Part shown: piece by piece, positions 61,001 through 64,000 of the stretch
Position numbering within the stretch: position 1 is the first letter of the stretch
How the letters are laid out: each line of letters starts with the position of its first letter
Source: Pyrenopolyporus hunteri
Taxonomy: Eukaryota > Ascomycota > Sordariomycetes > Xylariales > Hypoxylaceae
Assembly (NCBI GenBank): GCA_902806595.1
Contig: CADCXC010000001.1
Location: 744,001 to 808,000, forward strand
Direction of reading: 5' to 3'
DNA length: 64,000 nucleotides
Made by a program: the position numbers and the translations under genes
The notes under the pieces: model-generated
What the model was told of the DNA's origin: nothing
Seen by the model: only the letters and a program-made list of their open reading frames with translations
Database searches by the model: none

Positions 61001-61870
61001 TCGATAATTAATTAAATAAATTTCGATATATTTTAATAAAATTATCGTTTTCGATTTCGTTTTAATCCGTAAAAACTCGAAATATATTAATTAAATTATC
61101 GAACGGTTTATAATAATTACGACTTTTTATAAAAAAATTTCGAAATACGATAAAAAATTCATTAAATCGACGGGTTCGAATCGAAACTTTTAACGAAATA
61201 ATTAATTTATCGAATATTAAATCGGTTAAACTTTCGAAATATAACGGGGATAAATACATTAATTAACGCGGTAAATACGTTAATATTTTAAAATTAAATG
61301 TCGATTAAATAATATTTTCGGTCGACTTCGAATTATAAAATATATTTTATCGATATTTTATAACGTCGAAATTTTAAATTTATATCGATTTACGAAATCG
61401 TTTATTACCGTCGTATTTTTTAAATTAATAAAATTAAAATATAAAAAAAAATAACGAGTTTAACGTTAATAATAAAAATTTAAAAATTTTTTTATAAAAT
61501 AAAAATTTATTAAAAAATAAAAAATTATATAATTTATAATATATTTTATATTATTATATTAAATAAAAAATAAATAAATTTATAATTTTAATTTAAAAAA
61601 AATATTAAAATTAAAACGAAAATATAAATACTTTTATTTTAAATTATAATTTTAATTAAATTCGAATTTATAACTATTTTTTTATTAAATATAGTTTCGT
61701 AAATTTTATATAAACCTTTAAAATCGTTATATTTTATTAATTTATTTAAAAACGTAATAATTTTTTACCATTAATTTTACGTTTTTATATTTTATTATTT
61801 TTTAAATAAAATATACCGTTTAAAAAATATATAAATCGTATTAAAAATTTAAAATAATTTAACGATATAT

Positions 61871-62098
61871 TTAAAATCGGCCGTTTTAAATTTAACGGAT
61901 TTTTTTAATCTATTATATTATTATTATTTAAAATCGATTATTTTAAATCTAACGAATTTTTCGAATCTATTACGTTATTATCGTTTAAAATTAATTATTT
62001 TAAATTCGACGGATTTTTCGAATTTATTACGTTATTATCGTTTAAAATTAATTATTTCGAATTCGACGAATTTTTTAAATTTATTACGTTATCGTTAT
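61871..62098. repeat. 57-bp tandem repeat in the RIP block, four copies
   Basis: Units start TTAAAAT at 61871, 61928, 61985 and 62042, each exactly 57 bp after the last. All differences I can see between units are transitions (for example CGGCCG versus CGATTA, TTATAT versus TTACGT). This shows one ancestral array later mutated by RIP. Confidence 0.88.
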
Positions 62099-64000
62099 TT
62101 ATATTTATTATTTTTATTATTATATTTAAAAATAAATTAAAACGAAATAATATAGTTATAATATTTAATATATTTTTTTTTTTTTTCGTTTATATAAATA
62201 TATTAATAATATATATACGTAATCGTTTATATTATTTTATTTTCGATAATATAAAAATATCGACGAAGTAAATAATAAAATATTTATTATAAACTTTATT
62301 CGAATTTCGTTAAAATATATAAAACCACGTTTTTATATTATTTAATATAATATTAAAAGTAATAGTAATAAATAATAAAAAATAACGGCTTTTTTTTATA
62401 TATTAATATAATCTTTAAATAATATTAAAATAAATAATATATTTTAAAATAATTTAATTTTAAATAATCGATAAAAGTTAAAAAATATTAATATTGAAAT
62501 TTTTATATTTAATAATTAAAAATGAAAAATTAATAATAATATAAGTTTTAATTAACCTACTTATATATTTAAAAAATTAAAATCGTTCGAATTATATAAG
62601 TATATTATTTTAAAACGTATCGAACTTCGAATAAAAAAATTTTATCGATGTTAATAATTTTAAAAAAACGATTTCGCGGTAAATAAATGTTTCGTTAAAG
62701 TGTTTAAATCGGCGATTTATAAGTTTTTATATTTTTTCGAATAAATAATTATCGAAGGTTTTTTTTATTTTTTTTTTCGTTAATATAATATTAAATATAA
62801 ACTTCGATAATATTTTCGTTAATTACGATATTTTTATACGATTTTCGCTTAATTTAACCGTTTAAAAATAAAACTTTTTCTACTTCGATTTATTCGAAAG
62901 TTTATTTTTCATTAAATTTTTTAAATCGATTAATAATAACCGTAAAAATTAAATTTTTTTCTACGATAATAAAAAATAAAAATGTTTTTTTTTAACTTTA
63001 TTAACGATCGTAATAATATTAATTAAAGTATCGTAAAATACATTATTAAAAAAAATATTATTAAATTTAAAATAGAAAATATAAAATTTTAAATTCGAAA
63101 TAATTTATATATATTTTTTTAATTTTATTTACGTTATTATAATTCGAATGGATTTTTAAAATTTAATAATTTCGTTTATTTTATATATCGACGGCGTAAA
63201 CGTTTTATTAATAAAATTTATAAATAATATCTTTAAAATTTTATAATCGTTCGAAACTTTTTTAAATTTTTTCGATAAAAATAAATTAAAGTTTAAATAA
63301 TAATTTATAAAGTTAAAACGGTCGATATTAAAGTTTTCGATTAAAACGAAGGGATTTTTTAATTTTTTTTAATTAATATTAAAACGCGTAAATTATATAA
63401 AAACGGTTTAAAAAATTAATTTAAAAATATCGTTAAAAACGTAATTTCGTAATAATAAAACGGAAATATATTTAAATACGATTAAAATTAATTATTATTA
63501 AATATTTTATATAAATATATAAAATTAAATTTTAAATTATAACGATTTTATTATTTATTATATTTTAATTAATAGTTTCGTTTTTTAAAACGTAATATAT
63601 TTATAATTAAAATTAAAGTTTTCGACGTTAAATCGCGTCGAATCGAACCTAAATTTAATTAATCGAAGTTTTTTTATAAAAGTCGAATAAATTTTATCGA
63701 TTAAATCGCGTCGTTTTTTCGAAGGTAAACGTTTTATAAATAATAAAAAAACTTTAATTTATAAATATTTTATAAAAATAAAAAAAAGTTTTTCGCGATT
63801 ATTAAATAAATTAAAAAATATATTTATATTTATATAAATATATATAAAAAAAAAAACGGTATTTTAAGTTAAATATTAAATAAAATAAATCGTAATAAAA
63901 TAATAAATGTTTTTTTTCGTAATATTTATTATCGTTATAATATAAATTTAATAATTTCGAAAAGTCGATTTCGAAAAGTTATTTATTATATATAAACGAT

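Larger units (their letters stand above)
48283..64000. mobile_element. RIP-saturated AT-rich heterochromatic block (decayed transposons)
   Basis: About 15.7 kb made almost only of A and T. CpA and TpG are nearly absent, while surviving C and G sit mostly in CpG (TCGA, ACGT, CGAA). That is the footprint expected of repeat-induced point mutation, which converts CpA to TpA. The change is abrupt: the first 60 bp (48283-48345; GGTGGGCCATTCCCC, then AACCGCCAACCCGCCAAAAC) still has normal composition and resembles a transposon terminus. There are no TAGG runs and no credible ORF (the longest, 61062-61259 minus, is 65 codons). The block continues past the right edge. Original elements cannot be identified by eye. 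Confidence 0.85.

Noticed and set aside
61062..61259. 65-codon ORF in the RIP block
   Set aside because: Single short frame in decayed DNA, no motif; probably chance survival after RIP.

Overview
The window looks like nuclear DNA of a filamentous ascomycete (Pezizomycotina, probably Sordariomycetes; inferred from protein families and style, not proven). The genes have short GT-AG introns with CTAAC/CTGAC-type branch sites. The protein families are typical of moulds: Zn(II)2Cys6 regulator, HOL1-like MFS, F-box, UstYa-like, CE3-like SGNH esterase and Mae1-type TDT transporter. Repeats show C-to-T decay of the RIP type. Intergenic DNA is loaded with TAGG/CCTA tetranucleotide runs and CCTAGG or GGTACC palindromes.

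Layout. 1-2308 (-): 5' part of a Zn(II)2Cys6 transcription factor running off the left edge. 2309-12207: a gene-poor stretch. 12208-13284 (+): adenine deaminase. 14521-16492: two different non-autonomous DNA transposons side by side. 16915-19548 (+): a conserved fungal membrane-anchored protein of unknown function. 20506-22152 (-): MFS transporter. 23398-25336 (-): F-box protein. 28899-30684 (-): CXC-domain protein with a long Gln-Ala repeat. 33341-33679 (+): a small Cys-containing protein. 34158-35277 (-): UstYa-like (DUF3328) oxidase rebuilt from five exons. 36429-37534 (-): membrane-anchored SGNH esterase. 38880-40690: a GC-rich island without a recognisable gene. 41055-41653: second copy of the 0.6-kb transposon, more RIP-mutated. 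42114-44990 (+): RTP1/TANGO6-like factor. 45405-47594 (-): Mae1-like C4-dicarboxylate transporter in nine exons, two of them only 6 and 8 nt. 48283-64000: about 15.7 kb of extremely AT-rich, RIP-saturated sequence beginning at a transposon-like end.

The genes are mostly independent housekeeping or transport functions and do not form an obvious pathway. The closest thing to a functional pair is the UstYa-like gene and the SGNH esterase, on the same strand about 1.15 kb apart, both with an N-terminal membrane anchor. I found no RiPP precursor, NRPS or PKS near them. The most distinctive observations are the two microexons of the transporter, the long (CT)n-Tn tract before the first of them, the two tandem arrays (57 bp and 39 bp, both multiples of three) fossilised inside the RIP block, the two inverted-repeat element families, and the TAGG repeat network. 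No tRNA, rRNA or CRISPR was seen.
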